Positions 1 through 8,074 of a DNA stretch of 64,000 bases are shown here, one piece after another. This DNA comes from an uncultured Prevotellaceae bacterium. Lineage in GTDB: Bacteria > Bacteroidota > Bacteroidia > Bacteroidales > Bacteroidaceae. The stretch spans positions 62,001 through 126,000 of the forward strand of contig CADACW010000002.1 of the NCBI GenBank assembly GCA_902786565.1. The letters run 5' to 3'. The notes below the pieces were generated by a model. The model ran no database searches. It saw only the letters and a program-made list of their open reading frames with translations, and had not been told where the DNA came from. A program made the position numbers and the translations under genes. The first letter of the stretch is position 1. Every line of letters begins with the position of its first letter.

Positions 1-30
1 GTTAAGGAGACGGGCTTTCCGGCAAGAAAG

Positions 31-62
31 TTTGGCCATTTCTCGGATTATTCCTAATTTTG
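31..62 (+). promoter_or_regulatory. Bacteroidota-type promoter of the LRR protein gene
   Basis: A TTTG (31-34) is followed after 20 bp by TAATTTTG (55-62), matching the Bacteroidota primary sigma consensus TTTG-N19/21-TAnnTTTG. Transcription would start near position 68, giving a leader of about 120 nt before the start codon at 189. I see no clear riboswitch fold in that leader. Confidence 0.65.
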
Positions 63-188
63 CATTATCGCTTGTTAGCCCATCCAAGGGAGGCGGGCGG
101 TCATACTTAGTGGTGTCAGTAGGCAAAAAAAGCATTAGTATGATAAAACAACTAACATTTCATTCATAATCACTAAAACAGTAAAACT

Positions 189-3100
189 ATGAAAAAAAGA
201 ATTCTTCTAACCACAGTACTCTTTGCCCTCGCGGCCACAGGCAACATGATGGCCTACGACTTCGCGTCGGACGGCGTGTACTACAACATTACAGCAAAAG
301 CCACAGCCTCTACACCTGGTTTCGTGAACGTAACCAGTGGCGATGGCTATTCGGGCACGGTTACTATCCCAGCAACTGTAGAGAATGGCGGCAGTACATA
401 CAATGTTACAGCCATTGAAGCAGGAGCTTTCCAAAACAGCATCCACCTCACAGGCGTGAATATCGGCAGTAACGTCAAGACTATCGGCTACCGCGCCTTC
501 TATGGCTGCGAGGAACTTGAGGAGATAGTCATACCCGACAATGTGACGACCTTAGCCGCCAGAGGCTCGGGTTACGACAATAACGAAGCTTTTGTGGGTT
601 GCTCCAGTCTAACAAGTGTAACGCTGGGCGCCGGTATCGCCAATATGGGCACCTATGCCTTCCAAAATTGCTCCAACATCACGTCGCTGACCATCAAGGA
701 CGGATGTAAGTATATAGCAGAATATACATTTGACGGCTGTGCAAAGATTAATACTGTCAATATCCCAAACAGTATATCGAGTATTGGGGCTTATGCCTTT
801 AGGAACTGTTCGCGACTGACCACCGTCACTATGGGCGACGGTCTGACAACCATTGGCACACAAGCTTTCTACAACTGCACGCATCTGCGCTCGGCCACCC
901 TTGGAACGAATCTTCGCACCGTGAACTATCAGGCCTTTGCCAATTGTACTGACTTGGAAAGCATCGTCCTTCCCGACAACGTTGTGTCACTTGCCGTTCG
1001 TGGTAGTGGATACGACAACAACGAGGCGTTCCTTAACTGCACCAGTCTTGAGGAGGTGACCATCGGCTCTTCTGTGGCAAATATGGGCACCAACACCTTC
1101 AAGGGCTGTACCAGCCTTAGAACTGTCACCATTAAAGAGGGTTGCTCCATCATAGGAGGCGGATGCTTTTATGGTTGCACCAAAATAGCTAACATCGCTA
1201 TCCCAAATACCGTGCAGAGCATCGGCGCAGAAGCTTTTAGTGGCTGTACGGCCCTCAAGGCAATCGACATACCGAAAAGCGTCACCACCATTGGCAACAA
1301 TGCCTTCACGAATTGTGACAACATGACCCGCGCCACTATCGGCGACGGCGTGAACAAAATAGGGAAGCAGGCTTTCTACAGCTGTGACAAGCTTACAACG
1401 GTAACCATGGGCAGCGACGTTCGCACCATAGGTTGGCAGGCCTTCGCCAAGTGCATCAGCCTTGAAGAGATAACGCTGACCGATAACGTGGCAACACTAG
1501 AAGTGCGTGGCAGCGGATACGACAACGGCGAGCAGTTTATGGACTGTACAAGCCTCACCGACGTCACCGTCGGAGCAAAGGTGGCAAGTATGGGAACGGG
1601 CGTTTTCCTCAATTGCACTGCGCTTAGCCGCCTCACCATCAAAGAAGGATGCTCCATCATCGGCGATGCCTGCTTCAAGGGATGCACAAAACTTCCGTCA
1701 GCAGTCATTCCTAATACTGTAGAGACAATAGGCAGCGAGGCATTCTCCGGATGCACGGCCCTGAAAAGCATAGACATACCACAGAGCGTAACATCAATCG
1801 GCGCTTCAGCTTTCTATGGATGCTCGAATATGACAAAAGCCACCATCGGCGACGGCGTGATAACAGTGGGCGCACAGGCCTTCCAGAACTGCAACAAGCT
1901 GGCAAGTGTGAAGATGGGAGCCGACGTGCGTACCATTGGCTACCGTGCTTTTGCCTTCTGCACAGAGTTGAGCGACATTAACCTCACAGACCAGATAAAG
2001 ACATTTGCAGTGCGCGGCAGTGGATACGACAACGGTGAGCAGTTCCAGGGATGTACCAGCCTCACAAAGGTCGTGCTGGGAAAGAAGGTTGAGTCGATGG
2101 GCACAGGTGTATTCCTGGGTTGCACAGCGCTGAAGACGGTGGAGGTTCACGACGGTTGTGCAATTATTGGCATCCAGTGCTTCGAGGGCTGCACAAGTCT
2201 CTCAGGAATTGTTATTCCAGAAAGTGTGTCAGAAATACAGGAAAAAGCATTCAACGGCTGCTCGGCTATGACAAAGGCCGCCATCGGCGACGGTGTGACT
2301 TATATCGGCGCTACGGCATTTGCAAACTGTGAGCTCTTGAAGGAACTCACTATCGGAGCAGACGTGAGGACGATTGCCTATCGGGCATTTTACGGATGTA
2401 AGGCTCTCGAGGAAGTGACAATACCCGACTATTGCACAAAATTGGCAGTGCGCGGTAGCGGATACGACAACGGCGAGCAGTTTATGAACTGTACAGCCCT
2501 GAAGAAGGTCACGCTCGGCAAGCGTATCTCATCAATGGCCACGAATGTATTCTCCGGCTGCACATCCTTGGAGCAGATCGTCATCAAGGACGGCTGCGCA
2601 GCCATCGGTGAGAAGTGCTTCGACGGTTGCAACGCCATCAAGATCATCAAGAACTACTGCGTGGACATTCCTGCCACTGCCGGCAACGCCTTCAGCAGCT
2701 ACACGGCCGCTCTGTATGTGCCGTCTTCGGTCATCGACGACTATAAAGCTGCCGACCCGTGGAAGAAGTTCGGCCAGATAGACGCTCTGGAGAATGCTCC
2801 CAGCGACGACGAGAACCGTGTGGCCACTCCCACCATCGCCTACGAGATGGGCACGATAAAGTTTGCCTCGGAGACCGAGGGGGCCGAGTTTGTGAGCGAG
2901 GTGAAGGTGGAGGATGCACAGAAGAGCAACAGCGCAGAGATTACGCTCACACAGCTCTACGTCATCACCGTCTACGCCACCGCCCCTGGCATGGAGAACA
3001 GCGAGGTGGCCACGGCCACCATCGGCTGGCGCAACGGCACCCCCGTCATGGAGGGCTTTGCTGACGTGACGATGGAAGACGACCCGTCGAAGGGCGACGT

Positions 3101-3197
3101 GAACAGCGACGGCACGATTGACGTGGCCGACATTGCCAAGGTGATCAGCCTGATGGCATCGAAGTCCAGGCCGCAGCTGGAGGACGATGAAGAATAA
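189..3197 (+). CDS. BspA-type leucine-rich-repeat surface protein with dockerin-like C-terminus
   Basis: This 1002-residue secreted protein starts with a signal peptide (MKKRILLTTVLFALAATG) and is then almost entirely LRR_5 (BspA/TpLRR) repeats of about 23 residues, with recurring patterns such as AFxGCxxLxxVxIP and IGDGVxxIGxxAF. A marker segment RGSGYDNxEQF/NNEAF recurs five times, at bases 561, 999, 1506, 2013 and 2451, showing a higher-order repeat. The end carries a Ca-binding dockerin-like loop (GDVNSDGTIDVADIAKVI). BspA-family proteins of oral and gut Bacteroidota bind fibronectin, fibrinogen or other bacteria; that role is inferred here. I see no T9SS sorting domain. The gene is monocistronic, with its own promoter and a strong terminator. 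Confidence 0.9.
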   Translation: MKKRILLTTVLFALAATGNMMAYDFASDGVYYNITAKATASTPGFVNVTSGDGYSGTVTIPATVENGGSTYNVTAIEAGAFQNSIHLTGVNIGSNVKTIGYRAFYGCEELEEIVIPDNVTTLAARGSGYDNNEAFVGCSSLTSVTLGAGIANMGTYAFQNCSNITSLTIKDGCKYIAEYTFDGCAKINTVNIPNSISSIGAYAFRNCSRLTTVTMGDGLTTIGTQAFYNCTHLRSATLGTNLRTVNYQAFANCTDLESIVLPDNVVSLAVRGSGYDNNEAFLNCTSLEEVTIGSSVANMGTNTFKGCTSLRTVTIKEGCSIIGGGCFYGCTKIANIAIPNTVQSIGAEAFSGCTALKAIDIPKSVTTIGNNAFTNCDNMTRATIGDGVNKIGKQAFYSCDKLTTVTMGSDVRTIGWQAFAKCISLEEITLTDNVATLEVRGSGYDNGEQFMDCTSLTDVTVGAKVASMGTGVFLNCTALSRLTIKEGCSIIGDACFKGCTKLPSAVIPNTVETIGSEAFSGCTALKSIDIPQSVTSIGASAFYGCSNMTKATIGDGVITVGAQAFQNCNKLASVKMGADVRTIGYRAFAFCTELSDINLTDQIKTFAVRGSGYDNGEQFQGCTSLTKVVLGKKVESMGTGVFLGCTALKTVEVHDGCAIIGIQCFEGCTSLSGIVIPESVSEIQEKAFNGCSAMTKAAIGDGVTYIGATAFANCELLKELTIGADVRTIAYRAFYGCKALEEVTIPDYCTKLAVRGSGYDNGEQFMNCTALKKVTLGKRISSMATNVFSGCTSLEQIVIKDGCAAIGEKCFDGCNAIKIIKNYCVDIPATAGNAFSSYTAALYVPSSVIDDYKAADPWKKFGQIDALENAPSDDENRVATPTIAYEMGTIKFASETEGAEFVSEVKVEDAQKSNSAEITLTQLYVITVYATAPGMENSEVATATIGWRNGTPVMEGFADVTMEDDPSKGDVNSDGTIDVADIAKVISLMASKSRPQLEDDEE

Positions 3198-3231
3198 GCA
3201 GCATGAGCAAGAAGAAACTTCTGAATAGGTG

Positions 3232-3271
3232 AAAACGGCCAGACCCTGCAGCAGGGTCTGGCCGTTTTTTT
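3232..3271 (+). terminator. Rho-independent terminator after the LRR gene
   Basis: A 15-bp perfectly paired stem (arms 3235-3249 and 3251-3265, centred on CTGCAGCAG) is followed by a run of seven T. An A-run precedes it, so it may also stop clpB transcription arriving on the minus strand. Confidence 0.9.
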
Positions 3272-3336
3272 GTTGATGCCCCGTGGCTGTCCTTTTTCCG
3301 CTCCGGACAGCAGGGGCAGCGGCGGGGCTGGCGGGG

Positions 3337-5883
3337 CTAATTGCGGAAGACGAGGCCGTCGCCGAAGGAGTCGACGACGATGGGATGGTCGCGGGAGACC
3401 TCGTCGGCCAGGATGCGGCGTGAGAGCTCGTTGAGCAGGTGCTGCTGGATGGCACGCTTGACGGGACGGGCACCGAAGTCGGGGTCGTAGCCGGCGTCGG
3501 CCAGCCAGTCGACGGCGTGGGGCGTGATTTCCAGACGGAAGCCCTGCGGCTCCAGCATCTGCTGCACACGGTTCAGCTGCAGGCGCACCACCTGTGCAAT
3601 CTCATCCTTGGAGAGCTGCTGGAACGTGATGATTTCGTCGATACGGTTCAGGAACTCCGGGCGCATGGTCATACGCAGCTGCTCCTGGGTGGCGTTGCTC
3701 GTCATGATGATGATGGTGTTCTTGAAGTCGGCTGTGCGGCCCTTGTTGTCGGTCAGCCGTCCGTCGTCGAGCACCTGCAGGAGGATGTTGAACACGTCGG
3801 GGTGAGCCTTCTCAATCTCGTCGAAGAGCACCACGCTGTAGGGCTTGCGTCGCACGGCCTCGGTCAGCTGTCCGCCCTCGTCGTAGCCCACGTATCCCGG
3901 AGGTGCGCCGACGAGTCGGCTGACGGTGTGCTTCTCCTGATACTCCGACATGTCGATACGGGTCATCATCGTCTCGTCGTTGAAGAGATATTCGGCCAGT
4001 GCCTTTGCCAGTTCGGTCTTGCCCACGCCCGTGGTACCCATGAAGATGAACGAGGCGATAGGTCGCTTGGGGTCCTGCAGTCCGGCGCGGCTACGGCGCA
4101 CGGCATCGCTGACGGCGCGTATGGCCTCGTCCTGCCCTACGACGCGTCGGTGCAGCTCGTCCTCCAAGTGCAGCAGTTTCTCTCGCTCGCTCTGCATCAT
4201 CCGGCTGACGGGGATGCCCGTCCAGCGGCTGACCACCTCGGCTATGTCGTCGGCGGTCACCTCTTCGCGCACGAGGCGGCTTCCGGCGGCAGAACCGGCA
4301 GACGCGCTGCCGTCGAGCTGCTGGTGGATGCTGGCGATGTCGTCTTCGAGAGCTTTCAGGCGCGAGTAGCGTATTTCGGCCACGCGGGCATAGTCGCCCT
4401 CGCGCTCGGCGCGCTCGGCCTCCAGCCGCAGGTTCTCCATTTCCTGCCTGTCCTGCTGAATCTTGTTGATGAGCGAGCGCTCGCCCTCCCACTTGGCGCG
4501 GAAGTCGCGCTCCTGGTCGCGCAGTTCGGCAATCTCCTTGTCGAGTGCAGCCAGCTTCGAGGGGCCCTCCGAGCTCTGCGGTGCAGCCGACACTTCGCGT
4601 CGGATGCTCTCGCGCTCAATCTCGAGCTGTGTGAGTCGCCGGGTGATTTCGTCCAGCTCCTCCGGCACGCTGTCGCGCTCCATGCGCAGCTTGGCGGCAG
4701 CCTCGTCCATCAGGTCTATGGCCTTGTCGGGCAGGAAGCGGTCGGAGATGTATCGCTCCGAGAGTTGCACGGCGGCAATGCAGGCATCGTCCTGTATGCG
4801 CACCTTGTGGTGGTTCTCATAGCGCTCCTTCAGTCCGCGCAGGATGCTGATGGCCGAGAGCTCGTCGGGCTCGTCGACCATGACCGTCTGGAAGCGTCGC
4901 TCCAGGGCCTTGTCTTTCTCAAAATACTTCTGGTATTCGTTCAGCGTGGTGGCGCCGATGCTGCGCAGTTCGCCACGTGCCAGCGCAGGTTTCAGTATGT
5001 TGGCCGCGTCCATGGCGCCCTCGCTCTTGCCTGCTCCCACCAGGGTGTGTATCTCGTCGATGAAGAGTATGATTCGGCCCTCGCTCTGCGTCACCTCGTT
5101 GATGACGCTCTTCAGTCGCTCCTCAAACTCGCCCTTGTACTTCGCTCCGGCTATGAGGGCACCCATGTCGAGCGAGAAGAGCTGCTTGTCCTTCAGGTTC
5201 TCCGGCACGTCGCCGCGCATGATGCGCTGTGCCAGCCCCTCTACGATGGCTGTCTTGCCCGTGCCCGGCTCGCCTATGAGTATAGGGTTGTTCTTGGTGC
5301 GGCGGCTCAGGATTTGCAGCACGCGGCGAATCTCGTCGTCGCGGCCGATGACGGGGTCGAGCTTGCCCTGTCGTGCCAGGTCAACAAGGTTCTTGGCATA
5401 CTTCTCCAGGCTCTGGTAGTTGTCGTCGGCGCTCTGGGTCTGCACCCGCTGTCCCTGCCGCAGTTCGAGTATGGCCTGGCGCATGTCCTTCTCGGTGGCG
5501 CCGGCGTCTTTCAGGATGCGGCTCACGGTGGAGTTTACGGTGAGGAGAGCCAATAATATTGGCTCACACGATACGTACTCGTCGCCCAGCTCCTTCGACA
5601 GGTCTTCGGCCTTCTGCAGCACTTTCTGGGCGTCGTTGCTCAAGTAAGGGCTGCCGCCCTGCACACGGGCCAGATGCTGCATCTCCTGCTGGCAGAGCAT
5701 GCTGATTTGCTGTGCGTTGACGCCCAGTTTCTGGAAGATGAAGTTGGTCACATCCTGGGCCTTGCCGAGCAGGCCCGCCATCAGGTGTACAGGCTCTATA
5801 GACTGCTGTCCGTTCTGCTGCGCCAGGTTGACGGCCTCTTGCACGGCCTCCTGCGCTTTGATTGTAAACTTTTCAAGTGTCAT
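3337..5883 (-). CDS. clpB: ATP-dependent disaggregase ClpB (Hsp104 family)
   Basis: ClpB is a cytoplasmic hexameric AAA+ chaperone that threads aggregated proteins through its pore together with DnaK/DnaJ/GrpE. The 848-residue product has the whole architecture: double Clp N-domain (about 1-145), first nucleotide-binding domain with Walker [14 protein letters not shown] near 200 and Walker [15 protein letters not shown], a middle-domain coiled coil (about 395-515) that distinguishes ClpB from ClpA/ClpC, and second AAA domain with [12 protein letters not shown] and [12 protein letters not shown] chose the ATG at 5881-5883 ([11 protein letters not shown]) because family members begin there and GAAAGGGGAA lies just upstream; a start 15 codons earlier would add unrelated residues. 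It stands alone downstream of leuA and a repeat element. Confidence 0.97.
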   Translation of the reverse strand: MTLEKFTIKAQEAVQEAVNLAQQNGQQSIEPVHLMAGLLGKAQDVTNFIFQKLGVNAQQISMLCQQEMQHLARVQGGSPYLSNDAQKVLQKAEDLSKELGDEYVSCEPILLALLTVNSTVSRILKDAGATEKDMRQAILELRQGQRVQTQSADDNYQSLEKYAKNLVDLARQGKLDPVIGRDDEIRRVLQILSRRTKNNPILIGEPGTGKTAIVEGLAQRIMRGDVPENLKDKQLFSLDMGALIAGAKYKGEFEERLKSVINEVTQSEGRIILFIDEIHTLVGAGKSEGAMDAANILKPALARGELRSIGATTLNEYQKYFEKDKALERRFQTVMVDEPDELSAISILRGLKERYENHHKVRIQDDACIAAVQLSERYISDRFLPDKAIDLMDEAAAKLRMERDSVPEELDEITRRLTQLEIERESIRREVSAAPQSSEGPSKLAALDKEIAELRDQERDFRAKWEGERSLINKIQQDRQEMENLRLEAERAEREGDYARVAEIRYSRLKALEDDIASIHQQLDGSASAGSAAGSRLVREEVTADDIAEVVSRWTGIPVSRMMQSEREKLLHLEDELHRRVVGQDEAIRAVSDAVRRSRAGLQDPKRPIASFIFMGTTGVGKTELAKALAEYLFNDETMMTRIDMSEYQEKHTVSRLVGAPPGYVGYDEGGQLTEAVRRKPYSVVLFDEIEKAHPDVFNILLQVLDDGRLTDNKGRTADFKNTIIIMTSNATQEQLRMTMRPEFLNRIDEIITFQQLSKDEIAQVVRLQLNRVQQMLEPQGFRLEITPHAVDWLADAGYDPDFGARPVKRAIQQHLLNELSRRILADEVSRDHPIVVDSFGDGLVFRN

Positions 5884-5949
5884 AGTGGTTCCCCTTTCTT
5901 TAGTTTGTTTCTGCTGTAGAGCACTCAAAAGTCGTGCCCATCGGCCCGA

Positions 5950-5987
5950 CGTGTCAATCTGGCAGAGCCAAACGCCAAGATGACACG
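5950..5987 (-). promoter_or_regulatory. Inverted repeat upstream of clpB (possible operator)
   Basis: CGTGTCA (5950-5956) and TGACACG (5981-5987) form a perfect 7-bp inverted repeat with a 24-bp spacer, about 70-100 bp upstream of the clpB start. It does not match the CIRCE element of HrcA. A regulatory role is only suggested by position. Confidence 0.3.
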
Positions 5988-6050
5988 GCCGGGCCGCTCT
6001 TGCGTGCGCGTAATAAAATAAGGAGAGCCCGCGGATAAAACATTGGCCGC

Positions 6051-6249
6051 CCGGAGAAAAAACAGGGGGAGGCCGGGGATAAAACTTAAATTACGTCGTA
6101 ATTTATCTGTATTACGTCGTAATTTATATAAATTTCGTCGTAATTTATATAAATTACGTCGAGTCGTTAAGTTTAGATGCGGGGGGAGAATGTTTTTCCT
6201 GCGGGAGGAGAATGTTTTTCCTGCGGGGGGAGAATGTTTTCCCTACGGG
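6051..6249. repeat. Composite repeat: 21-bp ACGTCG array plus 22-bp G-rich array (copy 1)
   Basis: Two tandem arrays lie end to end. First, four units starting at 6090, 6111, 6132 and 6153 (exact 21-bp period), each built on ATTACGTCGTAAT, bounded by AAACTTAA (6082-6089) and its inverse TTAAGTTT (6167-6174). Second, three full 22-bp units (6179, 6201, 6223) of the type GCGGGGGGAGAATGTTTTT plus a partial unit. The 93-bp first part differs at one base from the copy near 62813. It fills most of the 469-bp gap between clpB and the leuA stop codon. Open frames across it encode basic heptads (LRRNLYK) but lack other signs of a gene. Confidence 0.9.
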
Positions 6250-6352
6250 AGGGAGAGACGGAAAGAGCAAAAAGAAACATGAACATTCGGAACTGTGCGG
6301 CAGAAGTTCCGAATGCTCAAGATGGGGGGGGGAAAAGAGTGGAGGGGACGGG

Positions 6353-7855
6353 TCAGTCTTTCTTGAACTTGTTGATACAGTCGATGTAGGCTTCGACAGA
6401 GGCGGTGACAATGTCGGTGTTGGCACCGAAACCGTAGTAGAGGCGGCCGTCGTGCTCCACCTGCATGTGCACCTTTCCCACATCGTCGCTGCCCTTTGAT
6501 ATGGCCTGTATGGTGAATTCCTTGAGCGTCATCTGCTTCATGATGATGCGCTTGAGGGCCTTGATGGCGGCATCTACGGGTCCGTTGCCGCTTGAGGCGG
6601 CCTCGAACTTCTGTCCGCTGATGTCGAGTCCTATGCTGGCCACGCTCTTCACGCCCTTGCCGGTGGTCACTTGCAGGAAGTCGAGCTTCACGGCGTGCTG
6701 GTCGGCGGTGTCGGCGCCGGCGAGCATGAGGATGTCGGCATCGCTCACCTCCTTCTTCAGGTCGGCCAGTTGCAGGAACTTCTCGTATATCTTGTCCAGC
6801 TTCTTCTCGTCGCTCACGTCCACGCCGTTCACGTGCAGCCGGTGCTTGAGGGCCGCCCTGCCGCTCCTTGCGGTGAGCACGATGCTGTCGGTGTCGATGC
6901 CCACGTCCTTCGGGTCCATGATTTCGTAGGTGTGCACATTTTTCAGCACGCCGTCCTGGTGTATGCCGCTGGAGTGTGCGAAGGCGTTGCGGCCCACCAC
7001 GGCCTTGTTGGGCTGGACGGGCATGTTCATCAGCGAGCTGACCATTCGGCTTGTGGGGAAGATGCGCTGCGTGTTGATGTTGGTGTCGATGTCGATGCCC
7101 TTGTGGCACTTCAGAATCATGACAATCTCCTCCAGACTGGTGTTGCCGGCCCGCTCACCGATGCCGTTGATGGTCACCTCTACCTGCCTGGCGCCGTTGA
7201 GCACGCCCTCCAAGGTGTTGGCCGTGGCCATTCCCAAGTCGTTGTGGCAGTGGGTGCTGATGATGGCGCGGTCGATGCCGTCTACGTGCTCCATCAGGTA
7301 TTTGATTTTGGCCCCAAACTCGTCGGGCAGGCAGTAGCCCGTGGTGTCGGGGATGTTGACCACCGTTGCGCCGGCCTTGATGACGGCCTCTACCACGCGG
7401 GCCAGGTATTCATTGTCGGTGCGTCCGGCATCCTCGGCGTAGAACTCCACATCGTCTACGAAGCGCTTGGCGTACTTCACGGCGCTGACGGCCCGCTCGA
7501 GCACCTCCTCGCGGGTGCTGTTGAACTTGTAGCGTATGTGCTCGTCGCTGGTGCCTATGCCAGTGTGTATGCGCTTGTGCTTGGCATACTTCAGTGCCTC
7601 GAAAGCCACATCGATGTCGCGCTCCACAGCGCGTGTGAGGGCGCAGATGGTGGGCCATGTGACGGCCTTTGAAATCTCGATGACCGACTGGAAGTCGCCC
7701 GGCGACGACACGGGGAATCCCGCCTCAATCACGTCGACGCCCAACTGCTCCAGGGCCTTTGCCACCTGGATCTTCTCTACCGTGTTCAACTGGCACCCCG
7801 GCACCTGTTCGCCGTCGCGCAGGGTGGTGTCAAAAATAAAAAGCCTGTCGCTCAT
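6353..7855 (-). CDS. leuA: 2-isopropylmalate synthase
   Basis: This enzyme condenses acetyl-CoA with 2-oxoisovalerate, the first committed step of leucine synthesis. The 500-residue protein opens with the DRE-TIM metallolyase motif [13 protein letters not shown] and carries the family signatures [12 protein letters not shown] and [19 protein letters not shown], and a C-terminal LeuA regulatory domain ([26 protein letters not shown]). I chose ATG 7853-7855; an in-frame TTG three codons upstream is possible but would add only MNV. leuB, leuC and leuD are not next to it; downstream lies only the repeat element and clpB. Citramalate synthase is a less likely alternative. Confidence 0.93.
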   Translation of the reverse strand: MSDRLFIFDTTLRDGEQVPGCQLNTVEKIQVAKALEQLGVDVIEAGFPVSSPGDFQSVIEISKAVTWPTICALTRAVERDIDVAFEALKYAKHKRIHTGIGTSDEHIRYKFNSTREEVLERAVSAVKYAKRFVDDVEFYAEDAGRTDNEYLARVVEAVIKAGATVVNIPDTTGYCLPDEFGAKIKYLMEHVDGIDRAIISTHCHNDLGMATANTLEGVLNGARQVEVTINGIGERAGNTSLEEIVMILKCHKGIDIDTNINTQRIFPTSRMVSSLMNMPVQPNKAVVGRNAFAHSSGIHQDGVLKNVHTYEIMDPKDVGIDTDSIVLTARSGRAALKHRLHVNGVDVSDEKKLDKIYEKFLQLADLKKEVSDADILMLAGADTADQHAVKLDFLQVTTGKGVKSVASIGLDISGQKFEAASSGNGPVDAAIKALKRIIMKQMTLKEFTIQAISKGSDDVGKVHMQVEHDGRLYYGFGANTDIVTASVEAYIDCINKFKKD

Positions 7856-7916
7856 AACGTTCAAATCTTTTTTACCTTAAAAATAAAATGTTCAGTTGTT
7901 GTGCTGTTTGCGCCGA

Positions 7917-7948
7917 CAAAGTTACAACAATCCTGCAAACTGGACAAA
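7917..7948 (-). promoter_or_regulatory. Promoter of leuA
   Basis: Read on the minus strand, TTTG (7945-7948) is followed after 20 bp by TAACTTTG (7917-7924), a complete Bacteroidota consensus. The leader to the leuA ATG is about 55-60 nt. I found no obvious leucine-rich leader peptide. Confidence 0.7.
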
Positions 7949-7973
7949 TTATTTGGAAAAAAAAAGTGTTTTC

Positions 7974-8004
7974 TTTGTTGTTTCATTTTTTTTTGTTATT
8001 TTTG
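7974..8004 (+). promoter_or_regulatory. Promoter of the FAS1/SusCD operon
   Basis: TTTG (7974-7977), 19 bp, then TATTTTTG (7997-8004): full consensus, pointing away from the leuA promoter, with 25 bp between the two -33 elements. The leader is about 65 nt, A-rich and low in structure. Confidence 0.75.
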
Positions 8005-8074
8005 CACGCCGAAACAGTACACACTATTTAACGCATTGTTGAAGACGAACTCTAAAACACTAACTAATAACAAC

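Noticed and set aside
3439..5556. Long open frame (705 codons) on the plus strand opposite clpB
   Set aside because: Antisense shadow of a GC-rich gene; repetitive low-complexity translation and no start context. The same applies to long antisense frames at 8420-10033, 21724-23061, 42464-43789 and 46928-48019.
5884..5950. CIRCE/HrcA operator upstream of clpB
   Set aside because: Only a single GAGCACTC half-site is seen; the required second half at 9 bp is missing.
6090..6174. CRISPR array
   Set aside because: Units are contiguous 21-bp tandem repeats with no unique spacers, and no cas gene is present.
6043..6282. Small basic ORF across composite repeat copy 1 (and 62711-63007 across copy 2)
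   Set aside because: Frame is open only because of the 21-bp period; equal frames exist on both strands and there is no ribosome-binding site or conserved start.
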